From assembly GCF_024166365.1 (NCBI RefSeq), contig NC_064819.1, positions 9,436,501 through 9,500,500 on the forward strand: a stretch of DNA of 64,000 bases. Reading direction: 5' to 3'. The notes below the pieces were generated by a model. The model was not told the DNA's origin. It saw only the letters and a program-made list of their open reading frames with translations, and did not search any database. This DNA is from Elephas maximus indicus (lineage: Eukaryota > Chordata > Mammalia > Proboscidea > Elephantidae). The translations under genes and the position numbers were made by a program. Position 1 is the stretch's first letter. Each line of letters starts with the position of its first letter. This document shows, piece by piece, positions 1-12,415 of the stretch.

Positions 1-994
1 GCTCATGAGGAATCTGTACACAGATCAGGAGGCAGTTATTCGAACAGAAAAAGGATATCCTGCATGTTTAAAGTCAGGAAAGGTGTGCGTCAGGGTTGTG
101 TCCTTTCACCATACTCATTTAATCTGTATGCTGAGCAAATAATCCAAGAAGCTGGACTATATGAAGATGAACAGGGCACCAGATTGAAGGGAGATGCGTT
201 AACAACCTGCCATACATAAATGACACAACTTTGCTTGTTGAAAGTGAAGGAGACTTGAAGCACTTACTGATGAAAATCAAAGACCACAGCCTTCAGTATG
301 GATTACACCTCAACATAAAGAAAACAAAACCCCTCACAACTGGACTTATAAGCAACATCATGGCAAATGGAGAAAAGATTGAAGTTGTCAAGTATTTCAT
401 TTTACTTGGATCCACAATCAACACCCTTGAAAGCAACAGTCAAGAAATCAAAAGACACATTCCATTGGGCAAATCTACTGCAAGAAACCTCTTTAAAGTG
501 TTAAAAAGAAAAGATGTCACTTTAAGGACTAAGATGTGTGTGATCCAAACCATGGTGTTTTCAGTTGCTTCATGCGCATGTGAAAGCTGCACAATCAATC
601 AGGAAGACCAAAGAAGAATTGACACCTTTGAATTATGGTGCTCACAAAGAATATTGACTATACCATGGACTGCCAAAAGAACAAACAAATCTGTCTTGAA
701 AGAAGTACAGCCAGAATGCTCCTTAAAATCAAGTATGGCAAGACTTTGTGTCACATGCTTCAGACACGTTATCAGGAGGGATCAGTCCCTGGAGAAGGAC
801 ATCATGCTTGGTGAAGTAGAGGATCAGTGAAAAAGAAGAAGACCCTCAACAAGATGGATTGACAGTGGCTGCAATGATGGGCTCAAGCATAACAATGGTT
901 GTGAGGATGGCACAGGCCTGGGGAGTGTTTCGTTCTGTTGTACGTAGGGTTGCTTTGAGTCAGAACTGACTAGACGGCACCTGACAACAACAAT
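1..994 (+). mobile_element. RTE/BovB-type LINE, 3' part (RT C-terminus to 3' end)
   Basis: The stretch encodes the C-terminal half of an RTE-clade reverse transcriptase, open from 231 to 830 (EGDLKHLLMKIKDHSLQYGL and onward). It ends in the tail that this family shares with the local SINEs, followed by ACAACAACAA. It runs off the left edge of the window, so its 5' extent is unknown. The catalytic YADD box near 212-223 reads YIND in frame, so the copy is probably dead. Similar copies lie at 25889-29091, 40735-42076, 50156-52276 and 59257-59798. Confidence 0.9.
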
Positions 995-2722
995 AGCTTT
1001 CTTGAGGATTCTTTGGGGTTTACTATTTATAGGATTTTGTCATCCACAAAAAGAGATAGTTTTATTTCTTCCCAATTTGGATACGCTTTATTCCTATTCC
1101 TTCCTAATTGCTCTGGCTAAGGCTTCCAATACAATATTGAATAGCAGTGTTGACAGCGGGCATCCTTTTCTTGTTCCTTATCTTAAGGGAAAAGCCCTTA
1201 GTCTTTTCCATTGAGTATGATGTTAGCTATGGGCTTTTCATAAATGCTCTTTATCAGACTGAGAAATTTCCCTTCATTCCTAGCTTTTGAGTGTTTTTAT
1301 CACAAAAAGGTGTTGGATTTTTTTAAATGCCTTTTCTGTGTCTATTGAGATAATCACATAGTTCTTTTCCTTTGTTGCATTAATGCAGTATATTACATTA
1401 TTTTCTAATGTTGAACCACCCTTGTATTTGTGGGATAAATCCCACTTAATCACGATGTATAATCCTTTTAATATGTTTTGGATTTGGTTTGCTAGTATTT
1501 CGTGAGGATTTTTGTACCTACTTTTATAAGAAATATTGGTCTGTAGTTTTATTTTCTTCTGCTGTCTTTGTCTTGCTTTGGAATCAGTGTTACGCTAGCC
1601 TCATGGAATGAGTTAGGAGGTGTACCCTCTTCTTGTATTTTTTTTTGAAAATGTTGAGAAGGATTTGGGTCATTTCTTCTATAAACGTTTGGTAGAATTT
1701 CCCAGTGCATCCGTCTGGTCTAGGACTTTGTTGGGAAATTGCTGATTACAGATTCAATCTCTTCACTTTTTATGGGTGTGTTGAGAACTTCTATTTCTTC
1801 TTGATCAATGCAGGAAATTTATGTGTTTTTAGGAATTTGTCCATTGCATCTAGATTATCTAATTTGTTAACATATAATTCTTCAGAGTATTCTTTTATGA
1901 TTCTTTTTATTTCTGTAAAGTCAGTTGTAATGTCTCCACTTTTACATAGGATTTTAGATATTTGAATCTTCTTTTTTCTTTGTTAGTCTAACTGGAGGTT
2001 TGTCAATTTTATTGATCTTTTCAAAAAACCAACTCTGGTTTCATTGATCTCACTACTGATTTTTTTTGTTTTGTTTTTTGTTTTTTCTATTCTTAATTTC
2101 ATTTATCTCTGCTCTAATCTTTGTTATCTTCCTCCTGATTGCTTTGGGTTTAGTTTGTTCTTCTTTTTCTAATTTCTCAAGTTGTAAAGTTATTGATTTG
2201 TGATCCTTCTTTTTAAATGTAGACATTTACAGCTATAAATTTCCCTCTAAGCACTGTTTTCTCCACATCCCATCAGTTTTGCTATGTTGTGCTTTCATTT
2301 CCAATTGGCTCTGAGTATTTTCTGATTTCCCTTTTGATTTATTCCTTGACCCACTGGTTGTTTAATAGTGTGTTGTTTGATTTCCATTTATTTATGCATT
2401 TTCCAGTTCACTTTCTGTCCTTAATCTCTAATTTTACTCCATTGTGGTCAGAAAAAAATATTTTGTATGATTTCAATCTTTTTAAATTTACTGAGACTTC
2501 ATTTCTAATCTAACATGCGATCTCTCCCGGAGAATGATCTATGTACGCTGGAGAAGAACGTATTTTGTGCTATTGCTGAGTGGAGTGTTTTTATATATGA
2601 CTGTTAGGTCTAGTTAGTATACGGTCACTCAAGTTCACCATTTCCTTATTGATCTTTCTAGGTCATCTGTCCATCACTGACAGTGGTGTGTTGAAATCTC
2701 CAACTATTATGGTAGAACTGTG
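994..2722 (-). mobile_element. L1 fragment, antisense (ORF2 RT and endonuclease region)
   Basis: Read on the minus strand, this matches L1 ORF2 from the reverse transcriptase back to the endonuclease. The reverse complement around 2680-2720 gives the endonuclease motif IIVGDFNTPLS. The + strand peptides seen here are shadows of ORF2. The copy has many stops and is interrupted on the right by SINEs. Confidence 0.8.
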
Positions 2723-2724
2723 TA

Positions 2725-2872
2725 TTAAATGCTACAACTGCTAACCAAGACGTCGGCAGTTCGAATCCACCAGATGCTCCTTGGAAACTCTATTGGGCAG
2801 TTCTACTCTGTCCTTATAGAGTCGCTATGAGTCAGAATCGACTCGATGGCAGTGGGTTTGGTTTTTGGTTTA
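2725..2872 (+). mobile_element. AfroSINE-type SINE, 5'-truncated
   Basis: The body and tail of the tRNA-derived SINE are present: the B-box region (AGTTCGAATCC), the conserved core around TCTACTCTGTCC, and the tail GAGTCAGAATCGACTCGATG with a GGTTTTTGGTTT end. The first 20 to 25 bases of the head are missing. Confidence 0.85.
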
Positions 2873-2879
2873 TTATGAC

Positions 2880-2998
2880 ATTGGAAACCCTGGCAGTATA
2901 ATGGTTAAGTGCTACAGCTGCTAAACAAAGCGTCAGCAGTTTGAATCCGCCAGGCGCTCCTTAAAACTCTATGGGGCAGTTCTACTCTGTCCTATATA
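2880..2998 (+). mobile_element. AfroSINE-type SINE lacking the 3' tail
   Basis: It starts at the normal 5' end (GGAAACCCTGGCAG) with A-box and B-box regions and stops inside the core at TGTCCTATATA. The RTE-like tail is absent, so the 3' end was lost after insertion. It lies only about 8 bp after the preceding SINE. Confidence 0.85.
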
Positions 2999-2999
2999 A

Positions 3000-5230
3000 C
3001 CATGAAGGACATAACAACTAGAATTATCAAATAAGAATACCTTAAAACTGCCTTTATACTTGCCAAAAAATTACCTTTAATGGAGACCTTTCTTTCTATA
3101 TATGGCTATTACTGACTTTCTAATGTCTTGTCTTTCCCATAGAAGGACTCCCTTTAAGATTTCTGATAGGGCCAGTCCAGTGGATACAAACTCTCAGCTT
3201 TTGTTTATCTGGGAGTTTCTTAATTTTGCCCTCATTCTTGAAGGATAGTTTCACCAGATATAGTGTTTCTGGTTAACAGTTATTTTCTTTCAGCACTTTA
3301 ATATGTCATTCCATTGCCTTCTGCCTCTTGAGGTTTCTGAGGAGACATCGGGACTTTATCATATTAAGGATCCTTTGTATGTGCCTCTTCACTTCCGTTT
3401 TGCTGGTTTCAGGATTTTCTCTTTATCTTTAGTGTTTGAGAGCCTGACTTTAATGTGTCTCTATGTGGATCTCTTTGGGTTTATCCTACTTCGAGTTCAT
3501 TAAGCTTCTTGGATTTAGGTTTATGTCCTTCATCAGGTTTGAAAAGCTTTTTGCCATTATTTCTTCAAAAATCCTTTTTGTGCCCCCATCTCCTTCTGAG
3601 ATTAGCATGATACGTATGCTGAATCACTTGATATTGTCCCATAGTTCCATTAAATTATGTTCGGCAGTCTTGAGCCTTCTCCCTTCAGTCTCCATAATTT
3701 CGATTAGCTTATTCTCTAGTTCATTAGTTCTTTTCTCTCTGCTCAAATCTGTTGTTTAGTCCTTCAAATGAGTTTCTTATTTCAATTATTGTCTCTTTCA
3801 GTTCCAGTATTTCTGTTTGGTTTCTTTTTATAGTGTCTATCTATTTAAATTGTCACTTTGTTCATGCATTGTTTTCCCAGTTTTCTTTAGTTCATTGTCT
3901 GTGTTTTCTTTAGTTCTTTGAGCTAGTTTAACATTGTTGTATTATAGTCTCCCAATCTGTTCATTATCCAGGCTCCATAGATACAATGACTCTCCCTTCA
4001 TCTTGCTCATTGGGATAAGCCATCATTTCCATTTTGTGTGTGTGTCTTTTTTGTTGAAACTGGAATGTTAGCATTTTTCAAGATGTTAGCTTTCTCAATT
4101 CTCCCTAGTATTCACTGTTTTCAACAGCACTATTTTCTGCAAGAAATTCTCAGGTATCAGACTTTGCTTATTATCCCTTTTTCCACTTTGTGATATCTCC
4201 CTCCAGTATTTCAAAGGGCTCAAATGCCCAGACTGAAGTTATCAGTCTTTCAGCATCCCCCAAAGAGGTTAGGTAGTGTGCACTAATAAGTCTGTCCACC
4301 TATAGGTGCTGCCTTCATTCATTAGTTGTAGCTCTTGCTCCTGTTCTGCTAGATTTACTTAACTTCCAAAACTGATCAGGAAGCCCAGACCATATAAACC
4401 ACTGGCAGAGCTGGGTGTAGCCCTCTGACCTTGTTTGAAACTTCTTCCTCCACTCTCTGGGGGCCCACTTATCTTATAGCCAAAGATTGAGTCCCCTTCC
4501 TGTGCCCAGGTAACTCATGGGTAAACTAGGATTGAAGCAGCCATCTCTCCATGGTCCCAGGAGGGGCAGAGGCACATCCAGAACACATCACCAAGGAAAT
4601 CTATCCAGTTAGTTTCAGCTGGAGCTCAAAGTCTTTCTCTACACATAAGCAAGCCGTATGTTCACTGAGGGAGTGAGCTCTGCCATAACCATCAGTCTGT
4701 GTCCTCCTCCACAGCTTTCCATGAGTTCATAACACCAGAAGGGGTAGGACGGGGACAGCGGACAAAGTCTATTTTATCTGAGATTAGTATTGACACTTCT
4801 GCCCTTTTGCTTACTATTTGCTTGATGTATTTTTTCCATCCTTTGATTTTTTAACATATTTAAGTCTTTGAGTCTAAGGTGTGTCTATTGCAGACATTAT
4901 AGCGATGGGTCATTTTTTTTTTAATTCATTTTACCACTCTCCATCTCTTTACAGGTACATTCAAGCCATTTACATTCAGTGCAGTTATTGATAGGTATGA
5001 GTTTATTGCTGTCATAATGGACAAAGTGCTTCTCCCACCATATGGAAGTATTTGCTATTGTCCTCTGCTCACCAATTCAGAGTCCCTGTAGCTGGCACAG
5101 ATTTCTTGTTGTATTTCTTGGTGCTCTTGTGGGAACCTAGACCTATTCATGCCACTATCTTCCAAGAATTCTTCAACCTTCACCTCTTAACTCTTACTAT
5201 TTAGGTCTCAGCATAATAATAATGATGATC
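3000..5230 (-). mobile_element. Old L1 fragments, antisense (5'UTR/ORF1-type and ORF2 start)
   Basis: 3000-4740 resembles the 5' region of old mammalian L1s read in antisense, as do 30540-31740 and 53570-54840 here. On the minus strand, 4770-5000 encodes the start of the ORF2 endonuclease (LISDKIDF and the NVNGL region). The pieces are not in the order of one intact L1, so at least two insertions or a rearrangement are involved. No open coding frame survives. Confidence 0.65.
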
Positions 5231-5430
5231 TACCATTTTAATTGTTTACTAAGGAATTGTGATAATGAATTTATATATATTAACTCACTTATTTTCACCA
5301 ATGAGGTGAGTACTATAATATCTCCATTTTAAATATGAGAAAATTGTGGCTGAGAGAGGTTAAAAAATTTTCCCAAGGAAACAGGGCTAGTAAATGTTGC
5401 AACTGAGACTAGACTCTAGCACTTCAAAGG
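5230..5430 (-). repeat. MIR element
   Basis: The reverse complement contains the MIR core: a TTAACCTCTCTCAGCC-like stretch, then TTTTCTCAT, AATGGAGATA and TACTCACCTCAT. It is diverged, as expected of an ancient tRNA-derived SINE. Boundaries are approximate. Confidence 0.75.
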
Positions 5431-5634
5431 GTGTACAATGACAAGCTGCTTTTATATTACATTAGTTTTATGGAACTTCTCCTTACCCTCAACTTTGGGT
5501 TAAGTGCCTCATCTATATGTATCAGTTTAATTCTTTGTACTTCTCCTATCATAGCTATTAATACAGTATATTACAATTGCTTGTTTGTTTATCAGAACTC
5601 CCTTGTAGAATATATTATTGAGGTTAAGAACTGC

Positions 5635-8600
5635 CTGTCTCTACAAACAAAAGGAACTCAGCACAGGAAAGTTAAGACGAAAAAAGAAAACATCAGCACC
5701 ACACACACACACACACACAAAACAATGTTATGACAGCAATAAACTCACACCTATCAATAATTGCACTGAATGTAAATGGCTTAAATGTACCTGTAAAGAG
5801 ATGGTGAGTGGTAAAATGAATTTAGAAAAAAAAAGACCCATTAATATGATGTCTACAAGAGACATCATATTAAAAAAAAAAAAATTTTTTTTTCTTTTTT
5901 TACAAGAGACACACCTTAGACACAAAGACTTAAATATGTTAAAAAATCAAAGGATAGAAAAAAAATATATCAAGCAAATAGTAAGCAAAAGGGCAGAAGT
6001 GGCAATACTAATCTCAGATAAAATAGACTTTAAGGCAAAATTAGCCCCAAAAGACAAGGAAGGACATTATATAACAATTAAAGGTAAAATTCACCAAGAA
6101 GACATAACCTTAATAAAAATCTACACATCCAAGAACAGGGCTCCAAAATATATAAAACAAACTCTAACAGAACTGACAACAGAAATAGACAGTTCCACAA
6201 TAATAGTAGGAGGCTTCAACACACCACTCTCTGTAAAGGACAGAACATCTAGAAAGAAACTCACAAAGATATAGAAGATCTAAAGACCAAAATCAACCAA
6301 CTTGATCTCGTAGATATAGAGCACTCATATAGAACACTCCACCCAAAAGCAGCAAAGTATACATTCTTTTCAAATGCATATGGAACATCCTCCAGAATAG
6401 AACACACTTTAGGCCACAAAGCAATCCTCGATATAATATAATCCAAAACACTGAAACAGTACAAAGCATTCTCTCTGGTCACAATGCTATAAACGTAGAA
6501 ATCAATAACAGGAAGATCAAGGGGAAAAAAATCAATTACATGGAAACTGAATAAAACCTTCCTTAAAAACTACTGAGTAACAAAAGAAATCAAAGAGGGA
6601 ATAATAGATTCCTAGAATCAAATGAGAATGAAAACACATCATACCAAAGCCTTTGAGACACAGCAAAGGCAGTGCTCAGGGGTCAATTTATAGCAACAGA
6701 TGCACACATCAAAAAAGAAGAAGAGGCCAAAATCAAAATGTTAGAACTACAAATTGAACAAATAGAAAGAGCAAAACAAGCCCACAGGCACCAGAAGAAA
6801 GGAAATAATAAAGACTACAGCAGAAATAAATGAAATAGAGAACAAAATCAACAAAGCACTGGCCAAACTGACAAAAGAAAATCTGGAGATGAAGCAAATA
6901 ACCCACATAAGAAATGAGACAGGGGATGTTACAACAGACGCACCTAAATTAAAAATGATCATAACAGAATACTATGAAAAATTACACTCCAAAAAATTTG
7001 ACAACCTAGAGGAAATGGACAAATTTCTAGAAACACACCACCTACCTAAACTAACACAAACTGAACAAACCCATAACACAAGAAGAAATTGAAGAGATAA
7101 TTAAAAAAAAGAAAACTCCCAACAACAACAACAAAAAAAGTCCTGGCCTGGACAGCGTCACTGGAGAATTCTACCAAGCGTTCAAAGAAGAGCTCATGCC
7201 ACTACTGCTCAAATTATTTCAGAGCATAGAAAAGGAAGGAATACTCCCAAATTCATTCTATGAAGCCTAATACCAAAGCCAGGCAAAGACACCACAAAAA
7301 AAAGAAAATTATAGACCAATATCTCTCATGAATACAGATGCAAAAATTCTCAATGAAATTCTAGCCAACAGAATTCAGCATCATATCAAAAAAATAATAC
7401 ACCACAAACAAGTGGGATTCATACCAGGATGGTTCAACATTAGAAAATCAATCAATGTAATCCATCATATAAACAGAAAAAAAGAAAAGAATCATATGGT
7501 CATCTCAACTGACACAGAAAAGGCATTTGATAAAGTCCAACACCCACTCCTGATAAAAATTCTCAATAAGATAGGAACAGAAGGAAAATCTTCAACATAA
7601 TAAAGCACATCTATACAAAACCAACACCTGACATCATTCTTAATGGAAAGAGACAGAAAGCATTACCCCTGAGATTGTGAGCAAGACAAGGATGCCCTTT
7701 ATCACCACTCCTATTTAACATTGTTTGGAAGTCCTAGCTAGAGCAATAAGGCAAGAAAAAGAAATATAGAGCATCCATATTGGAAAGGAAGAAATAAAAC
7801 TATCCTTATTTGCAGATGATATGATACTACACATAGGCGGCCCTAGAGATTCCACAAGAAAACTACTGGAACTAATAGAAAGATTCAGCAGAGTAGCAGG
7901 ATACAAGATCAACATACAAAAATCAAGTGGATTCCTATACACCAACAAAGAGAAATTCAAAAAGAAATCAGGAAAACAATACCATTTATAATAGCCCCTA
8001 AAAAGACAAGATACTTAGGAATAAATCTAACCAGGGATATAAAAAACCTATACAAAGAAACCCACAAAACACTATTGCAAAAAACCAAAAGAGAACTACA
8101 TAAATGGAAAAACATACCAGGCTCGTGGATAGAGAGACTCAACATTGTGAAAATATCTGTTCTACCCAAAGTGATCTACAGATATAATGCGACCCCAATC
8201 CAAATACCAAGAGCATTCTTTAACAAGATGGAGAAACTAATCATTAACTTTATATGGGAAGGAAAGAGGCCCTGGGTAAGCAAAGCACTATTGAAGAAAA
8301 AGAACAAAGTAGGAGGCAGGCCTCACACTCTCTGATTTCAGAACCTATTACACAGCCACGTAGTCAAAACAGCCTTATACTGGTACAACAACAGACACAT
8401 AGATCAATGGAACAGAATTGAGAAACCACATATAAATCCATCTACCTATAGTCAGCTGATCTTTGACAAAGGATCAAAGTCCATTGAGTGGAGAAAAGAC
8501 AGTCTTTTTAACAAATGGTGCTGGCAAAACTGGATGTCCATTTGTAAAAATAATGAAACAGGACCCATACTGTCACACAAACACAAAAACTCAAAATGGA

Positions 8601-10540
8601 TCAAAGACCTAAATATAAAACCTAAAACAATAAAGATCATGGAAGAAAAAATAGGGGCAACACTGGGGGCCCTAACACATGGCGTAGAGAGAATACAAAC
8701 CATAGCTAACAATGCACAAACACCAGAAGATAAACTAGATAAATAAGAGCTCCTAAAAATTAAACACTTATGCTTATCAAAAGACTTCACCAAAAGAGTA
8801 AAAAGAGAACTTACAGACTGAGAGAAATTTTTTGGCTATGGCATATCTGTAAAGAGTCTAATCTCTAAAATCTCTAGAATTCTTTAATACCTCAATAACA
8901 AAAAGACAAATAATTCAATTAAAAAATGGGCAAACGATATGAACAGACACATCACCAAAGAAAACATTCAGGCATCTAACAGACACAAGAGGAACTATTC
9001 ACTATCATTAGCCATTAGAGAATCCAGATCAAAACTACAGTGAGATGCCATCTCACCCCAACATCACGGGCACTAATAAAAACAAATAAATAACAAGTAT
9101 GGCAGAGGTTGCCTGGAGATTGGAACTCTTTTGCACTGCTGGTGGGAATGTAAAATGATATGACCACTATGGAAAATGATATGGTGTCTCCTTTAAAAGT
9201 TAGAAATAGAAATACCATATGATCCAGCAATCCCACTCCTAAGAATACATCCTCGAGAAATAAGAGCCATCACACAGACAGACACATGCACACCCATGTT
9301 CATTGCAGCATTATTCTCAATAGCAAAAAGATGGAGACAACCTAAATTCATCAACAGATGAATGAATAAACAAATTATACTACATACACACAATGGAATA
9401 CTACACAATGATAAAGGACAATGATGAATCCATGAAACATCTCACAACATGGATGAATCTGGAGGGTATTGTGTTGAGTGAAATAAGTCAGCCACAAAAG
9501 GACAAATATTATATGAGGTCACTATTATAAAAACCCAAGAAAAAGTTTATACACAGAAAAAAAAATATTTGATGGTTACAAGGGAGTGGAAGGTTAAGAA
9601 GGGGAAATCGCTAACTAGCTAGTAGACAAATGCTAAATTTGGTGAAGTGAAAGGCAACACACGATATAGGGGAAGTCAACACAACTTGACCAAGGCAAAG
9701 TCATAGAAGCTTCCTAGATACATCCAAACACCTTAAGGAACCAAGTTACTGTGGCGGAGACTGGGAAACATGGTCTTGGGGGACATCTAGGTCAAGTGGC
9801 AAAACATAGTTCATAAATAAAATGTTCTATATCCTACTTTGAAGAGTAGCATCTGAGGTCTTAAAAGCTTGTGAGCAACCATCTAAGATACATCTATTGG
9901 CCCTATCGCATCTAGAGCAAAGGAGAATGAGGAAAACCAAAGACACAGGGAAAATATTAGTCCAAAGGACTAATGGACCACATGAACCACAGCCTCCACC
10001 AGCCTGAGCCCAGAGCTAGATGGCGCCCAGCTCCCACTACTGACGGCTCTGATAGGGATCACAATAGAGGGTCCCAGACAGAGCAGTAGAAAAATGTAGA
10101 ACAAAATTCACATTCACAAAAAAAGACCAGACTTACTGGTCTGACAGAGACTGGGGAACCTCTGAGACTATGGCCCCTGGACACGCTGCTAACTCAGAAC
10201 TGAAGCCACTCCTGAAGTCCACCTTTCAGCCAAACATTAGACAAGCGTATAAAACAAACAATAACACATGTGAAGAACATGCTTCTTAGTTCAATCAAGT
10301 ATACAAGACCAAATGGGCAACACCTGCCCAAAAGCAAAGACAAGAAGGCAGGAAGGGACAGGAAAAGTGGACAAATAGACACAGAGAACCCAGGGTGGAA
10401 AGGGAAAGGGGAGGAGTGCTGACATATTACAGGGAGTTCAGCCAATGTAATAAAACAATTTGTGCATAAACTTTTGAATGAGAAACTAATTTGTGCTGTA
10501 AACTTTCACCTAAAACACAATCAAAAGAAAGAAAAAAAAG
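5635..10540 (+). mobile_element. L1 LINE, 5'-truncated, with broken ORF2 and 3'UTR
   Basis: The element begins between ORF1 and ORF2, carries ORF2 from the endonuclease (NVNGL region near 5770) to the C-terminus near 9400, and ends with a 3'UTR and A-rich tail at 10515-10540. The reverse transcriptase box FADD is intact at about 7812-7823. The frame changes several times (5618-6274, 6889-7092, 7328-7600, 8075-8335, 8534-8746), so no full ORF2 protein can be made. A local palindromic rearrangement interrupts the endonuclease at 5841-5910. The 3'UTR matches those at 48500-49400, 53000-53560 and 60390-61020. Confidence 0.9.
5701..5720. repeat. (CA)n microsatellite
   Basis: This is a pure CA dinucleotide run inside the L1 inter-ORF region. 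Another (CA)n run of similar length lies at 47978-47998. Confidence 0.9.
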
Positions 10541-10544
10541 GACT

Positions 10545-11043
10545 GTCTATCTTGTTTCCTATTGTATTCACGTTGCCTGGCACTTAGCCAAAAGATAATA
10601 AATATTTTTCAAAATGAACAGTGAATTTTTTGGAATGATTTTTCCCAGTACTGAGAAATGGAAGACCTTTTTTAATAAGTAGAACAATGTAGAAGAGGTC
10701 TGTACCAAAAATAGCTCATGCTTCAGCCAGATCATCAGAGATGATAACTGCTAATAGTAATAAAACTTTGTCAATATCAAATCACTTACCAGTACCACCG
10801 CAGCAAGAATCCCACCAGAGACATTTTCTCTTTGTACCTGAGAAAGAAGAAGAAAGGGGGAAAGAAATGTGATATGTTGTGATAATATATTAATTTAATA
10901 TTTCAAAAAACTTAAAAATTAGTTGCTTTTAGGAAAACCTATTTGGGTACGTGATTTGCAGTCATAATAAAATATTGGGATGAGAACAATTTCACTACAC
11001 CACTTAACCACACAGAAAACTTCATAGAAGAAGAACGGATTAC
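10545..11043. other. Non-repetitive stretch containing the candidate IGSF11 exon
   Basis: I recognise no transposable element in these 500 bases. Apart from the candidate minus-strand exon at 10790-10837 nothing coding is visible. Confidence 0.5.
10790..10837 (-). CDS. IGSF11: Candidate 5' coding exon of IGSF11 (alternative N-terminus)
   Basis: On the minus strand this is a 48-nt exon. The acceptor has a strong pyrimidine tract (CTTTCTTCTTCTTTCTCAG) and the exon is followed by the donor GTAAGT. An ATG at 10824-10822 opens 11 codons plus 2 nt reading MSLVGFLLRWY. This resembles the start of a human IGSF11 isoform that I recall as beginning MSLVELLLWWN; the recall was not checked. IGSF11 is an immunoglobulin-superfamily adhesion protein, and this exon would supply the start of its signal peptide. 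In human, IGSF11 lies head to head with TEX55, so strand and position fit. The acceptor implies an upstream non-coding exon, which I could not locate. The recalled human peptide continues further before joining the shared exon, so the donor may differ. Another frame is also open (VQRENVSGGILAAVVL). Chance resemblance is possible with so short a peptide. Confidence 0.4.
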
Positions 11044-11243
11044 CTAAACCTATTGCCACTGAGTCAATTCTGACTTATAGCAACCCTATGGGACAGAGTA
11101 GAACTGTCCTATAGGGTTTCCAAGGCTGTAATCTTTACGAAAGCAGACTGCCACACCTTTCTCCCACAGAGTGGCTGGCCAGGTTTGAACCACCAACCTT
11201 TCTGTTAGCATCTGTTAGCCATGACCACTGCACCAGGTTCCTT
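11044..11243 (-). mobile_element. AfroSINE-type SINE, longer-core variant
   Basis: The tail (TGAGTCAATTCTGACTTATA on the + strand), the TATGGGACAGAGTAGAACTG core and the tRNA-like head are all present. An extra segment of about 45 bp (GGCTGTAATCTTTACGAAAG and following) separates core and B box. The copies at 32630 and 32906 carry comparable extra sequence, suggesting a separate subfamily. Confidence 0.85.
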
Positions 11244-11485
11244 GGATTACCTAAAGCAACCCACTTTATATCTGTTCAAGATCACCTCCAGTTTCTCCAA
11301 GATAGATCAGGGTAATAGGATGAACGTTACCTCTCTGTCATGGCTGCTACCATCCAGGGGCTCAGACCTTCCCTCTATCTTATATTATTTCTTGTAGTAA
11401 GTCGTCAGCATCAATTTCAACAAGTCATCAGAACACTAACACACTCATCCAATCTTCCTGAGGAAATTAATCTCTTCTGCCATAA

Positions 11486-11652
11486 TTAAAAAACCCAAAC
11501 CTGTTGCCATCAAGTGGATTCCAACACATAGTGACCCTATAGGACAGAGTAAAACTGCCCCATAGGGTTTCCAAGGAGCAGCTGGTGGATTCAAACTGCT
11601 GATCTTTTGGTTATCAGATGAGCTCTTAACCACTACACAGCCAGGGGTCCCT
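11486..11652 (-). mobile_element. AfroSINE-type SINE
   Basis: This is a complete copy in antisense, from the A-rich tail side (AAAAAACCCAAACCTGTTGCC) to the head (CACAGCCAGGGGTCCC). It has the standard core without the extra segment. Confidence 0.9.
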
Positions 11653-11659
11653 GCCATAA

Positions 11660-12415
11660 TCAGCAAGTAGTTAAATGTTACAAGCACCAGATAAATCAGG
11701 TCTTTTCAATTTGAAGAAGACATTTACTGGTTTTCTTCTTCAATCTCAATGAGCACTCCCAACCCTCAAGTCCAATTCATTCCCAACCTACATTCCTTTA
11801 GCCTAGCACTCCAATAGTCTAAATTCTCTCTGTTTAGCTTATGGTCCCCTTTGTCATTTCCTAGTCCAAAAAATGTAACTATATATATTTTTTTCTTTTC
11901 ATTCTTCCCTTAAGCCCCAAACAATAAGCTTTCCAGATCTTTCTCTAAGAGGAAGCAAAAAAGCAACTCATATTTACTCAAGTCATAATTATAAACATAT
12001 CAAATACAAAACACAAATAGAGCCACACGCAAGAGATCATACGTTTAAGAATCTATATTACGAAGTCATCTGCCATGATCCCCTGCTCCCTCCCTACTCC
12101 TCTCTCTGGTCTAGAACTGAATATTTGCAAGTCAGATGGAAAGCACTCAGCATCTTATCAAGATGTGACCAAAAGTAAAAAAAAAAAAAGAGTAGAATAA
12201 CCCATAATGACAACTACCAAAGTTTAATTTGAGAAATCTTAACTAAAAAAAAACTATACAATCAATATAAACATGTAAAATGAAGTTACCAGACAAAATC
12301 AGTAGTTTAGCATCTGGTGTCCCCAGATGCCCTGTGAAATACACAAAAGTGGCAAGAACTTTATCTGCTATTTCAAAAGTCTTACGGAAATGTTTTAAGG
12401 TTTAAGATTACATAA
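11660..12415. other. Non-repetitive or unrecognised intergenic DNA
   Basis: I see no coding exon, tRNA-like repeat or LINE motif in this stretch, only short A-rich runs. It may hold very old repeats too diverged to see by eye. Confidence 0.4.

Noticed and set aside
1002..3759. Several hydrophobic + strand frames as membrane proteins
   Set aside because: They are reverse-strand shadows of A-rich L1 coding strands, which give runs of F, L, I and S in antisense translation.
5618..6274. A possible 218-codon host gene
   Set aside because: The translation is the L1 ORF2 endonuclease (IIVGGFNTPLSVKDR) preceded by non-coding L1 sequence, followed by frameshifts.
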